Origin: Fomes fomentarius
Taxonomy: Eukaryota; Basidiomycota; Agaricomycetes; Polyporales; Polyporaceae
Length of the DNA stretch: 64,000 nt
Reading direction: 5' to 3'
Assembly (NCBI GenBank): GCA_022606135.1
Contig: JABYQN010000003.1
Location: 1,674,001-1,738,000, forward strand
Positions 23,272-35,548 of this stretch are shown one piece after another. Numbering within the stretch: position 1 is the first letter of the stretch; each line of letters opens with the position of its first letter. Position numbers and translations under genes: made by a program. The notes under the pieces are model-generated. The model was given only the letters and a program-made list of their open reading frames with translations. It had not been told where the DNA came from and made no database searches.

Positions 23272-25809
23272 TCACCTCTCCCGATGCTCGACGTACGCCT
23301 GCCCAACGAGCACCGCGCATGCCACCAACATCGACACAAACGAGATCGGGAGGTTGAGCAGCAAGAAATCCCGCGGCCGGACATGGATGTCCTTCTGGCG
23401 GAGGATCTGGCGCCACAGCAGGCCCGCGAGCGACGCGGAGAACGTGAGCGTGAACGCGCCAAAGTTCGAGCCGATGGCGAGCGCGTAGATCGCGCCGTCG
23501 CGCGCACGCGGGTCGACGGGCCCGGAAGAGGCCCAGAGCTGCAGGACGCGCGCGAGGAGGATCGTCGCGCCGATGTTCGTCCCACAGAACTGTTGTGTAT
23601 GCATATACATGTGAGATCAGACACAGAAAGCGAGAGAGGGGTCGGATAGAGAGAGAAAAAACTCACATTGCATAGTATACACGATAAGAACCCCATCCCG
23701 CCCACAGCGCCGAGCGTCCCGGTCTTACTGACCCATACGCTCCACCAGTGCGCAAAGACCTCTACCCATCCCTGTGTGAGGAGGCCCTGCACGAGGATGA
23801 ACATGAGGAATGAGAACGGGAGGAGCGCGACGGGGAGCCGCGCGGCGATGTGTGTCACCGTCGGGAAGGACTTCGTGCTCCATGCAAGCGCGGCGCTGAC
23901 GATGGTGACGAGGTTGAGATGCTCCTGGGACCCGGAGGCTTTCGATGACAGAGAGACGTGGGCTGACGTCGGGGCGGCGGCGTCGGGGGTGCTAGGAGAG
24001 GCGATGGTTGGAAGTTCTTGCTCATTCCGCGTCGGCTCGACTTCAACATGTGCCTCGACCTTCGGCTCCGAAGGATGCCCAGAATACGCATCGGGGTTAC
24101 GAACGTTCTGTTCAGTAGTGCAGATGCACCCTTCTCCGCACTGGGCCGGGTCAGCGTCCGGAGTCGTGAGATCATCGACACGCCTATGAGCATCCACTTC
24201 TTGGGAAGATACGTCAACGCCGGCATCCGCGGTGCGATTCTTCTCCTCAGCCCAGCAAATGCAGTCTTCCCCGCATTCCGTGGCGTCGTCGTCCAGCACT
24301 TCAGCTCTAGGGTTGCTCGCTCTAACCTGCACCGTCGGCGGTGAAGCCACGTCGGCGTCCGCGGTACAGTTCTTCTCTTTGGCCCAGCAGATGCAGTCTT
24401 CCCCACACTCTGTCGCGTCCTCGTCCACGTCCCCCACGTTGCGTGTTGTCCAATCGTGGTACGAGTCGCGGAGAAGCATGATCACGGCGGGCGGCACAGT
24501 AACCTCCCACACGGGCACACCGATCGTGCTCACGCCAACGAGGACGCCTAGTGTCACGACTAGCAACGCGCTACCGAAGATCGCGCCACGTTTGTCTATG
24601 AGAGCCGCATGAACCTCCGCGTGAGTGAGTCCCGTCTCGATACGTGCGGGGACGAGAGTGCGAGAGCGGAATAGGAGGAGGAGGACGGGATAGGTGCAAA
24701 CAGCCGCTGCAAGGAAGGGGAGGACGACGTGCGCGGCGTAGGAGAGGAAAGACAGGTTGAATGCACCGGACAGGACGAGGTTTGTAAGGTTTGCAGAGAC
24801 CAGCACGACGGCAGCTGTAGATGCTGTTAAAGCGGGTTCCGTTCTAGCAATTTGCTAACTTACCCATGTTGGCAGCGGTAAACTGAGCGAATATCCATGC
24901 CGTCGGCGGAGTGATGCTATACGAGTGGGAGAAGACGTCAATGAATTATCACAAGACCTATAGATACTAGACAACTTGGCCCATACCCTGCTACGCTGGT
25001 GAAGTATGAGAGGAACGGGGTGCCTGTTAGTACCACCGGGTCCTACAATGAGAGAGAACGGACCATCAACTATATGCGTATTCTTTCTACGCTTTCCAAC
25101 AAGAACTCACGTTTCCGACGACGATGCCGCACAAGAGGAAGAACACATAGAGATAGGTGTACAATCTACGCCCGGAAGAGCCGCCCTTGCTCGCGACCCA
25201 GAATGCAAGGAATCGGAAGAGCCCGGTGGCATCCAACGAGATGGAGATGTATGCCTAGTTGAAGATTCGTGTAGATTAGTTCCTCGGCCATTGGAATCCA
25301 GGTAAGAACAGATAGTAGCCCTGGCTCTGCGCGCCAGCTGAGTAATCAGACGGAGGCGGCAGAAGACTTACAAGCGAGATGAAGAGCGCCATGATGTTGA
25401 GCGGTTGTATCCCGTTTGCTCCCACGATGCCATCTCTAAGCGTTCGCCCATGGAAAACACCCGCTGCGAGGAGTATGAGAACAGATGCGAGCGGAACGGT
25501 GATGAAGTTGAGGTGGATGTGTCTTGTCTTGAGCGGAGAATCGTGTGCATGGCGCTCAGGAAGGATGTGCAAGGCTGTGAGTGCCCGACGTGCATTTTTC
25601 AGGAGGAGGGGCGGGACCAGGAGGCGAAGGGGGACTATGACAGCCACGTCTGTAGCACACACGCTGCGTCAGTGTACTAGGTCGAATAGACGGACTGGAG
25701 ACGAACTTGAGATGAAAAAAAGCACCAAGGTCAGAATGGCTTGCCAGCTTGCGACCGAAGGGTGGACCAAGTCCTGAACATCCGTCTCTGTTTCCCTTGC
25801 GGAGAGCAT
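23272..25809 (-). CDS. ArsB/NhaD-type anion permease with Cys-rich repeat insert
   Basis: Multi-pass membrane transporter of the citrate-transporter-like/ArsB-NhaD group. Start MLSARETETDVQDLVHPSVA at 25809, then a helix (WQAILTLVLFFIS), VAVIVPLRLLVPPLLLKNAR, and the conserved block DGIVGANGIQPLNIMALFIS. Next come LSYFTSVAG and WIFAQFTAANM joined to STAAVVLVSANLTNLVLSGA, the hairpin with the family NxTN signature, then further helices. The second half has LPVALLPFSFLMFILVQGLL, GFLSCILCN-FCGTNIGATILLARVLQLW, and YALAIGSNFGAFTLTFSASL, ending VGQAYVEHRER. Between the halves is a long hydrophilic loop with three copies of a CGE(D/G)CIC motif (see the repeat entry). Family members move arsenite, sodium or organic anions; the substrate here is not determined by sequence. 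Eight or so exons. Confidence 0.82.
24110..24425 (-). repeat. Three ~44-residue repeats with CGE(D/G)CIC, metallothionein-like
   Basis: Inside the cytoplasmic-type loop of the permease, the motif appears three times: ATECGEDCICWAKEKN, ATECGEDCICWAEEKN and PAQCGEGCICTTEQN. The equivalent codons start at 24388, 24256 and 24121, giving periods of 132 and 135 bp (44 and 45 codons). DNA similarity between the first two copies extends well beyond the motif, so it is a tandem duplication; the third is more diverged. CxxxCxC spacing with acidic neighbours resembles metal-thiolate sites. Confidence 0.85.
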
Positions 25810-27058
25810 GACGGTCTAGCTGATCGGCAGTGGGCACGAGTATTGAATCAAAGATGATAGCACAGCCTCCTCCTTCCCCTATTCTCATGTCACCTGGATT
25901 GAGATGAGCAAACAACGAAAAAACTTACCGGATCGTAGCTGGCTGACACTCGCGCTGGTGTCGTCCCAAAATGATCGTGGACGGTATGGCGGGTTAATAT
26001 ACTTGGCCAGCCTCAGTGGGTGTTACTTACCTAGGCAACGCGCACGAGTATAATCGTTGACAAACACCAACGCAAGATCAGAAAACCAACACGGCGGTTT
26101 AGCAGAGCGAGTACACGCCGTGTGACATCTCGAGGCCGGCTATGAGTATATGAGTCATAGTATGAGCTTCTTGGGTACTCGGCCTTCTAAGTTATGTACG
26201 AACTCTCAGCCAATCACAGTGCGTGCATACTACAGAACGGCGCTTATGTGACAACTTTCGATCACCGCTCAAAATATTGAACTTCCGACAGGCTGACACC
26301 GCGGCTTGGTCAAGCACAAAAGTTCAACGGACTCGCAACCAAGGTTGTTCCATTCGTTGACCATCATCTCTGATCTTTGTTTCTCACAGTCATTCCGAGG
26401 ACTGCCAATCAAGCCGCGCTCAACTACTACTAGTGCAGAAGCATTTGGTCCTAGCTGAGGCCTAAGTATCTGATTACACTGCGGCAGTGGCAGGGAATCT
26501 TTGCTGAAGTCGGCTTCCGCAGTCATATATACAACATCGCGAAGTACAGATACACAAACAATGTATTGAGTCCTGGGGACACGCAATTCGCATTGTCTCG
26601 CTCACCTTGCTGTGCTTCAGCCGTTCCACACGTACCCACTGTTTCGCATTGTAGGTACTCCTGCTGCCAGCTGCATGCCACTTTTGCAATGTCAGCCCAG
26701 CCGCAGTGAGTGCAGGTAGGTCTCTGCGTGGTCGTGCCCAAGCGCGACGACCAAATACTGCCTAGGTTCCTTTTATATGTTATATACAGGTGTGCAGAGT
26801 CTAAACCGTGTGGCAATTCAATATTCGGGGCGCGCTTCTATCATAGACGTTGCACAGCTTCTTGAAGTTCCCTCTTCAGAGGCCTCTCTTCTTCCAGATT
26901 CCGAGTGGATGTCACAAGTACTGTAAAGCGTGGCACCCTTTGGCGCGGGTCACATCGGAGTGACAGACTTGGGCGACCAGTCACGGTGGCTTGCCGCGCG
27001 ACCGTAAGTTATCAAGTACTACTAGTAGTGGAAGTGTACCCGTACCCCTCTCCCCATC
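25810..27058. other. Divergent intergenic region between permease and DUF4139 gene
   Basis: About 1.25 kb separating two divergent starts, so it should contain both promoters. Short open frames (26269-26586, 26474-26689, 26523-26816) overlap each other and have no recognised motif. A stretch at about 26847-26885 (TTCTTGAAGTTCCCTC...) loosely resembles one at about 51845-51880, too weakly to call a repeat. Confidence 0.35.
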
Positions 27059-29005
27059 ATGTTCACCAACAACCTCTCTCTCAAAGCCTCTGAGCATCCC
27101 GTCAAGTTAGTGACGATTTTTCAATCGTCGACTGCGGAGTTGACGCGCACATTCGTCGTCGACTTGCGGGTACGTCTATTATCCGGTTAAGGGGTTCTGC
27201 ATCAGTTCCCGGTTCAATTCCACTCGCCTCTTCCACAGCTTGGCCGCAATACCGTGGAGATATCCGGCCTCTCGAGCCTGGTTGATAGGGAGTCTCCGAG
27301 GATTCACGGTCTTGGCGAGGATGCACGTGTTTTTGACATTTCCTGCAGCTTGCGGACGCCTCCGAAGAACAAGGACAGCAAGAACTTGGACGCGATCAAG
27401 AAGGCGAACGCAAAGCGCAATGCGCTCAAGCTCGAGCGCGACTTGCGCCAGGAGGAATACGATATGCTTAACGAAGCGGGCAAGTCGTTGTCCAATCAGG
27501 CACCGGCGCAGATCCACGGATTCGTTGAAAGTGTAGTTCAGCGCAAGCGCGATGCGATGAAGGCGGTCCTGGAATTTGACGAGAAGATCGAGGAAGCCGA
27601 GGAGGAGCTGTGGCTCCTCCAGAATACCAGCAAGGGCGAGACCGCCGCCCGAGTTGTTGCCACCATCATCGCGGCGCGCGATTGCCAGATTGAGCTCAAG
27701 TTAACATACCGTAAGTCGCCTTAGCGCACTAAGCATGTAGAATTGAGTGTATGAACTGACTACATGCAACGCTTGCAGTTGTAACTGGTGTCCGCTGGCA
27801 GCCCCACTACGATCTACACGCTACGACCTCGGATGGGAAACCGTCCGCGCAAGTGAACTTGCTCTACTGCGCGAACATCAGCCAGAGCACAGGCGAGGAC
27901 TGGAACGACACGGTCCTGACTCTGAGCACGGCAAACTCGCAGGCTCTGAGGAGTTTATCCGTGCCCAAGGTCGTCCCGCTCAAAGTTTCTCCTGTTCATA
28001 AGCCGTACCCAGTCGTAGCAGCCCGCGGCCCTCCGGCTCCCCTAGCCAAATCCGCCCCTATGATACGATACAGAAAGGCAGTCCCATCTACAATGCAGGT
28101 AGCGTCGGTCGAGCAAGACGAATTAGAGGACGACTTCGCCGTCGTCGAGCCTGAAGAAGCAGGCTTCGGGCAGGGCACGTCTGTCGACCGCAGCCCGCTG
28201 TCACTTGCGTACCGCGTAGAGGGGAAGGTGTCGCTCCCCACCGACGGACTTGCACACAAGGTCTCCATTGCTGTGCTTGAGTTCTCCGCAGAGCTCAAGT
28301 ACGTTTGCGTACCGGGCAAGACAACGTCTGCATTCATCGAGGGCACCGTCAAGAACACGAGCGATTATGAGCTGCTCGCTGGACCTGTCAGCGTGTTCAT
28401 GGACGACGGTTTCGTCACAAAGACATCCCTCGGCGTAAGTCTTGACGCCTTTTGAATTCCCATCTTCACGTATGTACTTGTACTGATTCCCCTCCTCCGT
28501 CCTCCTCCGTGCGCAGCTCATCGGTGTCGACGAGAGCTTCGAATGCGTCCTGGGCATCGACACCGCGCTCAAGGTCTCCTACTTCCAGAAATCGCACACC
28601 ACGCACGAGCCACCTCGCAGCTTCGCCGAGCCCACGAAGACGACGACGCGCACGGTGACGGCGACGGTGAAGAACGGACACCAGTTCGACATCGCCGGGC
28701 TCGTCGTACGCGACGTCATCCCGCTCGGAGACCAGGACGCGAACATCAAAGTCACGCTCCGCAAGCCGGAGGGGCTCGCGCAGGCAAAGGACGGCGAGGA
28801 GGTTGCAGTCGATTTGGGCGAGGATGCGAAGGACGTGAAGGTGCGGTGGACGAAAGTGGAGAAGGGCCAGGGAGGGGAGAAGGAAGGGATGTACGAGTGG
28901 GTGTGTGGGCTCGTCGTTGCTGGGAAAGAGGTTAGGTTGGAGGCGGAGTGGGATATCAAGTCTCCTGAGAGCGTTCAGTGGGAGGAAGCCCAGAACCCCA
29001 AGTAG
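27059..29005 (+). CDS. DUF4140/DUF4139 domain protein (mucoidy-inhibitor-A-like)
   Basis: Starts MFTNNLSLKASEHPVKLVTI and continues FQSSTAELTRTFVVDLR, then LGRNTVEISGLSSLVDRESP, the DUF4140 N-terminal domain. A charged coiled coil follows (residues about 75-190, for example AVLEFDEKIEEAEEELWLL). The DUF4139 domain begins at LVTGVRWQPHYDLHATTSDG, with VNLLYCANISQSTGEDWNDT and LSTANSQALRSLSVP. A variable acidic stretch (DELEDDFAVVEPEEAG) separates it from YVCVPGKTTSAFIEGTVKNT, SVFMDDGFVTKTSLG and the final part, with the tail SPESVQWEEAQNPK. Four exons, with introns near 27172-27238, 27711-27778 and 28435-28516. The family is widespread in bacteria and fungi without a settled biochemical role. 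Assignment firm, function unknown. Confidence 0.9.
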
Positions 29006-30307
29006 GATACAAACACTCACTGTCCCCTACATGTCTCCCAGTAGTTGCATATGACAACTTTGTTGTATATCAGTCAGTAAGTCTGAGTCTGACCCTCTCA
29101 TTTCAAGTTTACGGATGTTTTATTCAGGTATTCGAAGCCTATGCCCAAGCTGATTCCCCTGGCGAGAGAGCTCTACGACAAGCTGCATGGTCATGAACGC
29201 TACCATCTCTACGAACATATCGCCGGTGTTAAGATAACATGGAGGAATCCCTCCTCCGCCGACCATCGATCATCACGACCGACATCGAAGTTCCCCCCGG
29301 CTTCCAACACAAGCTAGAGTACGATGCTGAGTCTACCTTCTGAACTACGGCCGCTGCGTCCAAGACACCGGCAGTGCGTCCAAGAACCTCCACTGACATG
29401 GCGCAGCAGGTCAAGCCCTCTTACGGCTTAGATAAGCACGCCCCCCCACCCACAAGAAGACCATCTCCACGAGCCTTTGTAGCGTCTCATCCTCAACTAC
29501 CTGATTGAGCACCGTGACAAGGACGACGAGTTGACGCCAGGGGTTACGCGCTCTACGAATGGAATCCCGGGCTCTCGAGGGACAAAGCGCACGAGGAGAT
29601 TGTTGCTGAAGAGCTCAGGGGGGTCAAACGTCGAAGGATGGTAAGTATGCGCCCCTACGCCTGATCCACAATTGCCTGGATGAAGCATTCTTGATTTCGT
29701 GTTGTGTGACATTTGACTTACACCATCTGATTGCTGCCCGCCTTGCTCCGTTGACTCGATTATTGACCGCATGTACTGGTGTTGTCGCTCCATGCAGTTA
29801 TCCCCTTGCGAACGTGCCTCTGACGTATGTGTAGTTCTGCGCACGGTGACGCTCGACTTGCGTAATACTGGGAGACTGAGAAAGTTGCAGATGTTTTGGT
29901 GCACCCTTTCTACGCTGTAGGGACGGTCGTTGCGTTGTCCACAATGCTTGTATCATGGCGTGTTGCACCCACGGTCTAGTTCCCTATGCCATATGAACGC
30001 GGTAGATGTACAATCGAGAGACGCAAGACACCTTGGCGGGGCGCTATGTCATGTTTCGAAAGAAGTCGATTACCGATTTGCTAATCTGAATGGAATGTCG
30101 TCAAATGTCAACGAGATGCATCGCACGATGCACATGATGAGTTAAAGCATAATGTTACAATGCACTATGTCCTCTTAAGCGTCCATAGGCGTGGCTGTAT
30201 CGTGCATTACCAGGCCATACACTAGTCGGCATTCACTATGCGCAATGAAATGCCACAGGTTCCAAGAAGATGAAGGGCGAGAAGACGACCTTGTCGTGTG
30301 AGCCAGC
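29006..30307. other. Region with decayed coding-like fragments between DUF4139 and PIF1 genes
   Basis: Plus-strand frames read as if they were once protein: LIPLARELYDKLHGHERYHL at about 29140-29215, TDMAQQVKPSYGLDKHAPPP at about 29395, and ILNYLIEHRDKDDELTPG at about 29492-29545, followed by a GTAAGT at 29640. Stops and frame changes separate them and no start context is evident. I do not recognise the parent family. The rest to PIF1 is featureless. Confidence 0.35.
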
Positions 30308-32761
30308 TCATTCACGGACCGGGACAGTCTCGAGCTTCTTGCTCCACTCGACCACTTTCGGATGTGCCTTGACCTATACGCCACCTTAGACATCGCACAA
30401 CCAAGACGTGAGAGTCTCACGCACCTTTGCCGGGTCGAAATTCAACACCTGCAAGCCTTCCAAACAGGTCGCACGCGAAAGGGCGACATACGCTTGTCCT
30501 ACGCGCGTGCGTACAGTCAGCGTGTGCGTATGTGGACGGTCAGCATGCAATGATACCTTTCTCAAAGACCCTCGCCAGGTCAACCTTGACGCGCTCCAGT
30601 GTCTGGCCCTGCGACTTATGGATCGACATCGCCCACGCCAAGATGAGTGGGAGCTGCGATAGTTAGACGAATCAACAGCCCACTCTGAATACAACTACAG
30701 CTTGACTTGCACATACCTGCGTCCGGCTGACCTGCACCTCGCCGTTCGGCTGCTCGACCTTCCAGCTGTCCGGCTCGACGACCGTCGTCCGGCGCGCACC
30801 TCCAGGCTGGAGCCACTCGACAACAGGCAAAACTTGTCGTCCCACGCCCGCTGTGGGTTTCGCTTCCGGCTTTCCCTTGGACGAGGGCTTGCCGAGGATC
30901 TCGTCTTCGTGCTCGAGCCGCGCGGTGGGGTCGATGAACCGCACAATCTTACCCATTGTCCCGTTCACGAGCGTATCGTCTCGGTTCTTGATGAGCATGA
31001 CCTACATACACGGTGAATGTCACGCATCGCTGACATGGAAGGGAAGAAGAATAACGCACCTGGGCGCCCTCCTTGAGGACAAGCCGTTTGGGCGACATGA
31101 AGTTGGCGAGCATCTTGTCCCGTTGTTGCTGGTCGGTGATGGTCCCGCCGTCATACGCAGTGTACACCTGCTCTCTACCGGTGATCCCTCGCATACGGAC
31201 ATCATTCGACCGCTCCACATCTTCCCTCCTCGGAAACCTACAAACCGCACGAGTTCGACAGAGGGCCGCCAACGACACAAGAAAGGAAGCTCACAGCTCT
31301 GTAGCGCCTAGGCCGTCCTCATAGCGAATCTCTCTCGACAGAGCCCTGAACCTCGCGATCGACTTGTCCGAGAGCCGGCCGAAGCGCATCTCGTTAAGCA
31401 TGTCGACGAATTCGGGGTCACGCTGCCGGAAGACCCGCGTGAGGTTGAAGGTCTTCTTGATCACCTCGGGCCAATACTGCGCTTCGAACGCAAATTTGAC
31501 GCCTTGGCTGCCTTTCGTCACGGGCGGGAGCTGGAAGAAGTCCCCGGTGACGACGACCTGGGACAGCGAACAGTTGAGCATTGGTCGCACGAGTAGAGAG
31601 GATGCTTACTTGGATGCCGCCGAATGGCAGTGGGTTCTTACGAACTTGCGATCCGATCTGAGCGAGCTTGTCGAAAAGGTCGCCGTCGAGCATTGACACT
31701 ACTCCCACTGTCAAGGGAGCCCATGGCAAGTATAATACACAAACGCACCTTCATCGATGATCAACACCTGAGTCCGGAGCCACCGCGTCATAGCCTTCTT
31801 ATTTTTCCGCACTCTCGACACTAGCTGTTCCGCCTTTTCTGCTCCGATACCGATGCCGGCAAAAGAGTGTATGGTCACGCCTCCAACATTGCATGCAGCG
31901 ATACCTGTCACGAACGAGTCATTATCTAGTTCATCAATGAGGAGGGATAGCATATACCTGTTGAAGCGGTGACTGCGACAGCGTCGGAGGACCTTGCGAA
32001 CTTCTTGCGCATGGTTTTGATGATTTCTCGTAGCAAGACGGACTTTCCAGCTCCTGTAACACCGAAAGTGTGAGTATATGCGTGCCTTTCCTTAACGTCT
32101 CATATCCAAAGTGACAGTGGGACAGTGACGAGCGTATGCACAGACAATGCTCAAATGTCGTGTAATTAACGAGACGTAGGTCCCTTCACCCCACTCGAGT
32201 TGTTTCGAAGGACAACTCACCGGCACTGCCCGTATAAAACAAGCTCAGCCCATTCTCCACCAGCTTCAAGATATACGTCTGCTCTTGGCTCAAAGCAACA
32301 GGTGTAGGCTTGGAACTTGAGCCACTCTTCGCCACGGGAACCACAAGAGTCTCGTTCGCGTCCGCGTTCAGTTGGCGGGTCGTACCGAAAGCCCGCGTCC
32401 CCGATGCGCTAGGATACGCGGGACGGGCAGGCTTTGTCTCCTTTTCAGACCACGACGAGGGCAGTTGCCTGCGCTTTGGAGGAGGGTTCTGCGATGTCGA
32501 CGGACGTTTCTGGGACTGGGACTGAGACGACGCGAGTACAGACTCGGAGGACGCGACTTGGCCCTTCAACGCGTCCTGAATATCCTTGAGTCTTTGCTCC
32601 AACCCAGAGAGCTTCTTGGGCGGGGTCGGCTGCCATGGGATGCTGTCGGGATCGGAGGTGACTGACTCTTGGCTCGCAGGAGGCAAAGAGCTCGATGAGA
32701 AGTCGCGTTTGATGGAGCGAAGTCCGGACATGGGTTGCTTGGATGTGGTAGTCTTCGACAT
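30308..32761 (-). CDS. PIF1: PIF1-family 5'-3' DNA helicase
   Basis: Superfamily 1B helicase acting on mitochondrial DNA, telomeres and G-quadruplexes in characterised fungi. Start [20 protein letters not shown]; residues 1-150 are low-complexity with an SQ cluster ([14 protein letters not shown]) and a basic KKRRQ-like patch (PPPKRRQ). The helicase core opens [15 protein letters not shown] (Q-motif region) and reaches Walker [15 protein letters not shown] after an intron. Then come [23 protein letters not shown] (the Pif1 signature lies close by), [20 protein letters not shown] (Walker B), [13 protein letters not shown] and [21 protein letters not shown]-terminal motifs are [39 protein letters not shown] and [20 protein letters not shown]. 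It ends near [18 protein letters not shown]. At least eight exons; all helicase motifs intact. Confidence 0.93.
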
Positions 32762-32954
32762 CGTGGACGAGCACCACGTTCAAACAACCAGCCAGGCGGC
32801 GCGCTGAGGATGTCGAGGCTCGAAGGAGGTGTGAGAAAAACAGGTCCGACACGACCACCGTGACGCGCGAGAGCACGTGACCGTGTAAGGAGTTGAGCGC
32901 CTATTGTATACTAAGTAAAGTACATGCATGCCGCATTATCCTCTTCCCTCGAGC

Positions 32955-35548
32955 CTACTTACTCTCCTTATCAAAGACGATCTCATCCCACAGCTCATTA
33001 GAAAACCTCTCCTGCAGATCGCTGAGCGTCCACCCTTGCGCCTCCCCAATCCTGGCCAAAGCCTGCCTGAACGCCGGGATCTGCTCCTTGTACGCTACCT
33101 CCTTCAGATACCTCCTCGCGCCCATCCCACCCATCCGCAGCCCCTCCCACTCCTTCGCCCAATGTGGCCGCACATTCAGCTTCTTCCCGCCCTCTCCTTC
33201 ATATGACATCCACGCGTCCGCAACGCGCTGCACGAACCGGCCCCACTCCTCGTCCGTCACTGCGTCCGGCACCGTGAGCACCTCGATGCTCGCCGTGCCC
33301 CACGGCCCGTTGCCGTGCTGGGGCGCAAGGAGCATGTTGGAGCCGCCCATGATCCGCAGTTCGAGCGTCAGCCGCATTGGTGCTGAGCCGTCGGTGTAAG
33401 AGTACACAAGGTTGATAACGTCCCACCAAGCGCGCTGGACGACGCTGAAATCGGGTCGTGTGCGGTCGGCGGGGTGCGGCGGGAGCGGGATCTGGAACTC
33501 CATGTCTCGGACGCGCATATTCTGGATGCCGCGGCGGAAGTGGAGCGCGTTGGTGAGTTGCGTCCTGCGGGGAGCGCATATGTCGGTAAGTGAACGATGC
33601 AGATGGAAGGGTATACTGACTTGATCGTTGGAGTGTCATTCTCGAAAAATTGGGGAGGCAGCGCTGCCATACCCATCGTCGCCAGCAGCTGCGCCTGCCA
33701 TGGCCCTGGGATCGCGTTGAAGAGCTTGCTGAAGTGAACCAGTCAGTGACTGACACGTTTCTCGTCGCTTGGCTACAGGAAGCACACTCGATGGCATACC
33801 TTGATGTCAACACACCCCCAATCCACCCCTCAATCCACTGCAGGAACGCAGTAGCATCATCCGGGTAGATAACCGCATCGGTCGGCTCCTCAACTACATT
33901 CCATGTGTTGACCCACGCTTTCTGCTGATACGTGAACCAGAACCATTCGCTATAATAGTCATCCGCGGCCCGTCTCTCAAAATCCTCTCGCGCGACCTTC
34001 ATCCGCTCCTCCGCATCGTCCTCATCGTACCAATCCGCCCTCAGCGCAGCAGGGATATCCTCCTTCCTGAGCGGTGGAATCGCCAGCCCAACGTCCACCT
34101 TCCGCGGCTCCATGACCGCATACGTCATCCTGTCGAGCTCAAACGTGATGTGCGTGACCACACCGAGCAAGCCAAAGCTCCCCGCCGCCGCCTTGAGCAG
34201 CTCCGGGTCGTCCACGACCTGCAGCTCGCCGTTGCAGTCGACGTACTCGACGCGGCGCACCCCGTCGGAGCACGTCATGTGCCGACGGCCCGCGCCGTGG
34301 CATATCGGTCCATTCACACCCCCAATCGTGACCTCGACCAGGATCACGTCGACGGGCAGCGCCCACGCGTTGTTCGCGACGGCCCACCGGCGGAAATCCT
34401 CGTTCGTGACCCCCGCGCCGATGCGGCAGAGGCGCTTCGTGTCGCCGAGCTGCTCCTGCAGTTCGATGGTCTTCAGCTCTCCGCCACCTGTGCTGTCGCA
34501 GTGCGCGAGGCTCATCGGGTCAGGGAGCGTGGTGACCTGCTCGATGTCGACGAAGGAGACGAGGATGGCGTCGTCCGAGGAGAAGATGGACGACCAGCTG
34601 TGTCGGTAGCCGGCACAGCGGACGCGGAGGCCGCTGGCGGCGGCGTAGCGGACGAGGTTCTGCACGCCGAGGACGGTGGTGGGGAGGAAGGTGAAGCGCG
34701 GTTTGTTGTGGACCGTCCCGCCCCAGTTTGAGAACGGCTCGAGTAGGTAGACCTACAGTGAGTTGTTTGTTAGCCTCTTCTTAAACGAAGATTGAACGGT
34801 TGAAAAGGGAGAAATATGTGGCGAAAGCGAAACAGTGCGAGCATCCAGCGATTGGCGTACGAAGGTAGTGATGAAGTCCGAGATACGACAAAATACGCAC
34901 CTCCATAATCTTCGACCTTGCCTCGTCCTCATGTACCTTCGGTAGCTCGTGTGCATCCGTCTCTTCCTCCTGTACCCTTGCACTTAAACAACATCCAAAC
35001 AGCTCCCGCGCGGCATTCAATATCTTAACCACAATCCCCTGTGACGCACCCACAACCGACCTCTTCCCCCCGAGTTCCTCCTCCCCCTCCCTCCCCTTGG
35101 CCCCACTGCGACGAACGACCCGGGCATGCTTCGCCGCAGGCATCACAAACGTCTCTCCGCCCAACACCTCCCTCGCCGACTTGCCGTCCGCAAACGAGCG
35201 CACACGCTCCCTCAGCGTCTCGTCTGCGATGGCGGCCAGCGCCTTGGCGAACGCGGGCGTGTGTCGCAGCGCGCGCAGGAACCCGCGGAGCTGGACCTCG
35301 GGGTCGAATGCACCGCGCAGGACGGGGCGCAGGACGTCGTCTTTGAGCGGCGTGGTGTCGACGTCCTCAGGCGAGGAGAGCGGGCGTGCGTAAGCGTCGA
35401 TGTGCGCGAGGATGTCGCGGAGGATGTGGTCGCGCTGGAGAATTTGAGGGTGATGGTGGTCCGCCCTGGTGCTATCGCTGCTGCTGCCACCGTCGCTGTC
35501 GGGGGGCGAAGAGTTCTTGGACGTTGGATGCATGACGGAGAAGAACAA
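32955..35548 (-). CDS. FAD-linked oxidase (D-arabinono/L-gulono-lactone oxidase-like) with N-terminal extension
   Basis: The core is an FAD-binding type-4 (PCMH) oxidase: SNWGGTVHNKPRFTFLPTTV, RVRCAGYRHSWSSIFSSDDA, RIGAGVTNEDFRRWAVANNA, TIGGVNGPICHGAGRRH, then AAAGSFGLLGVVTHITFELD. The C-terminal substrate domain resembles aldono-lactone oxidases (LRIMGGSNMLLAPQHGN, AKEWEGLRMGGMGARRYLKE, GWTLSDLQERFSNELWDEIV). Upstream of the core, exon 1 adds about 190 residues (HHPQILQRDHILRDILAHID, GAFDPEVQLRGFLRALRHTP, and further helices), joined through an intron at about 34752-34900. This extension is not part of the usual fold. The first ATG of the frame is at 35548; MHPTSKNSS five codons in is an equally good start. 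A real lactone oxidase activity is inferred from fold only; the family also includes sugar and aldehyde oxidases. Confidence 0.82.
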
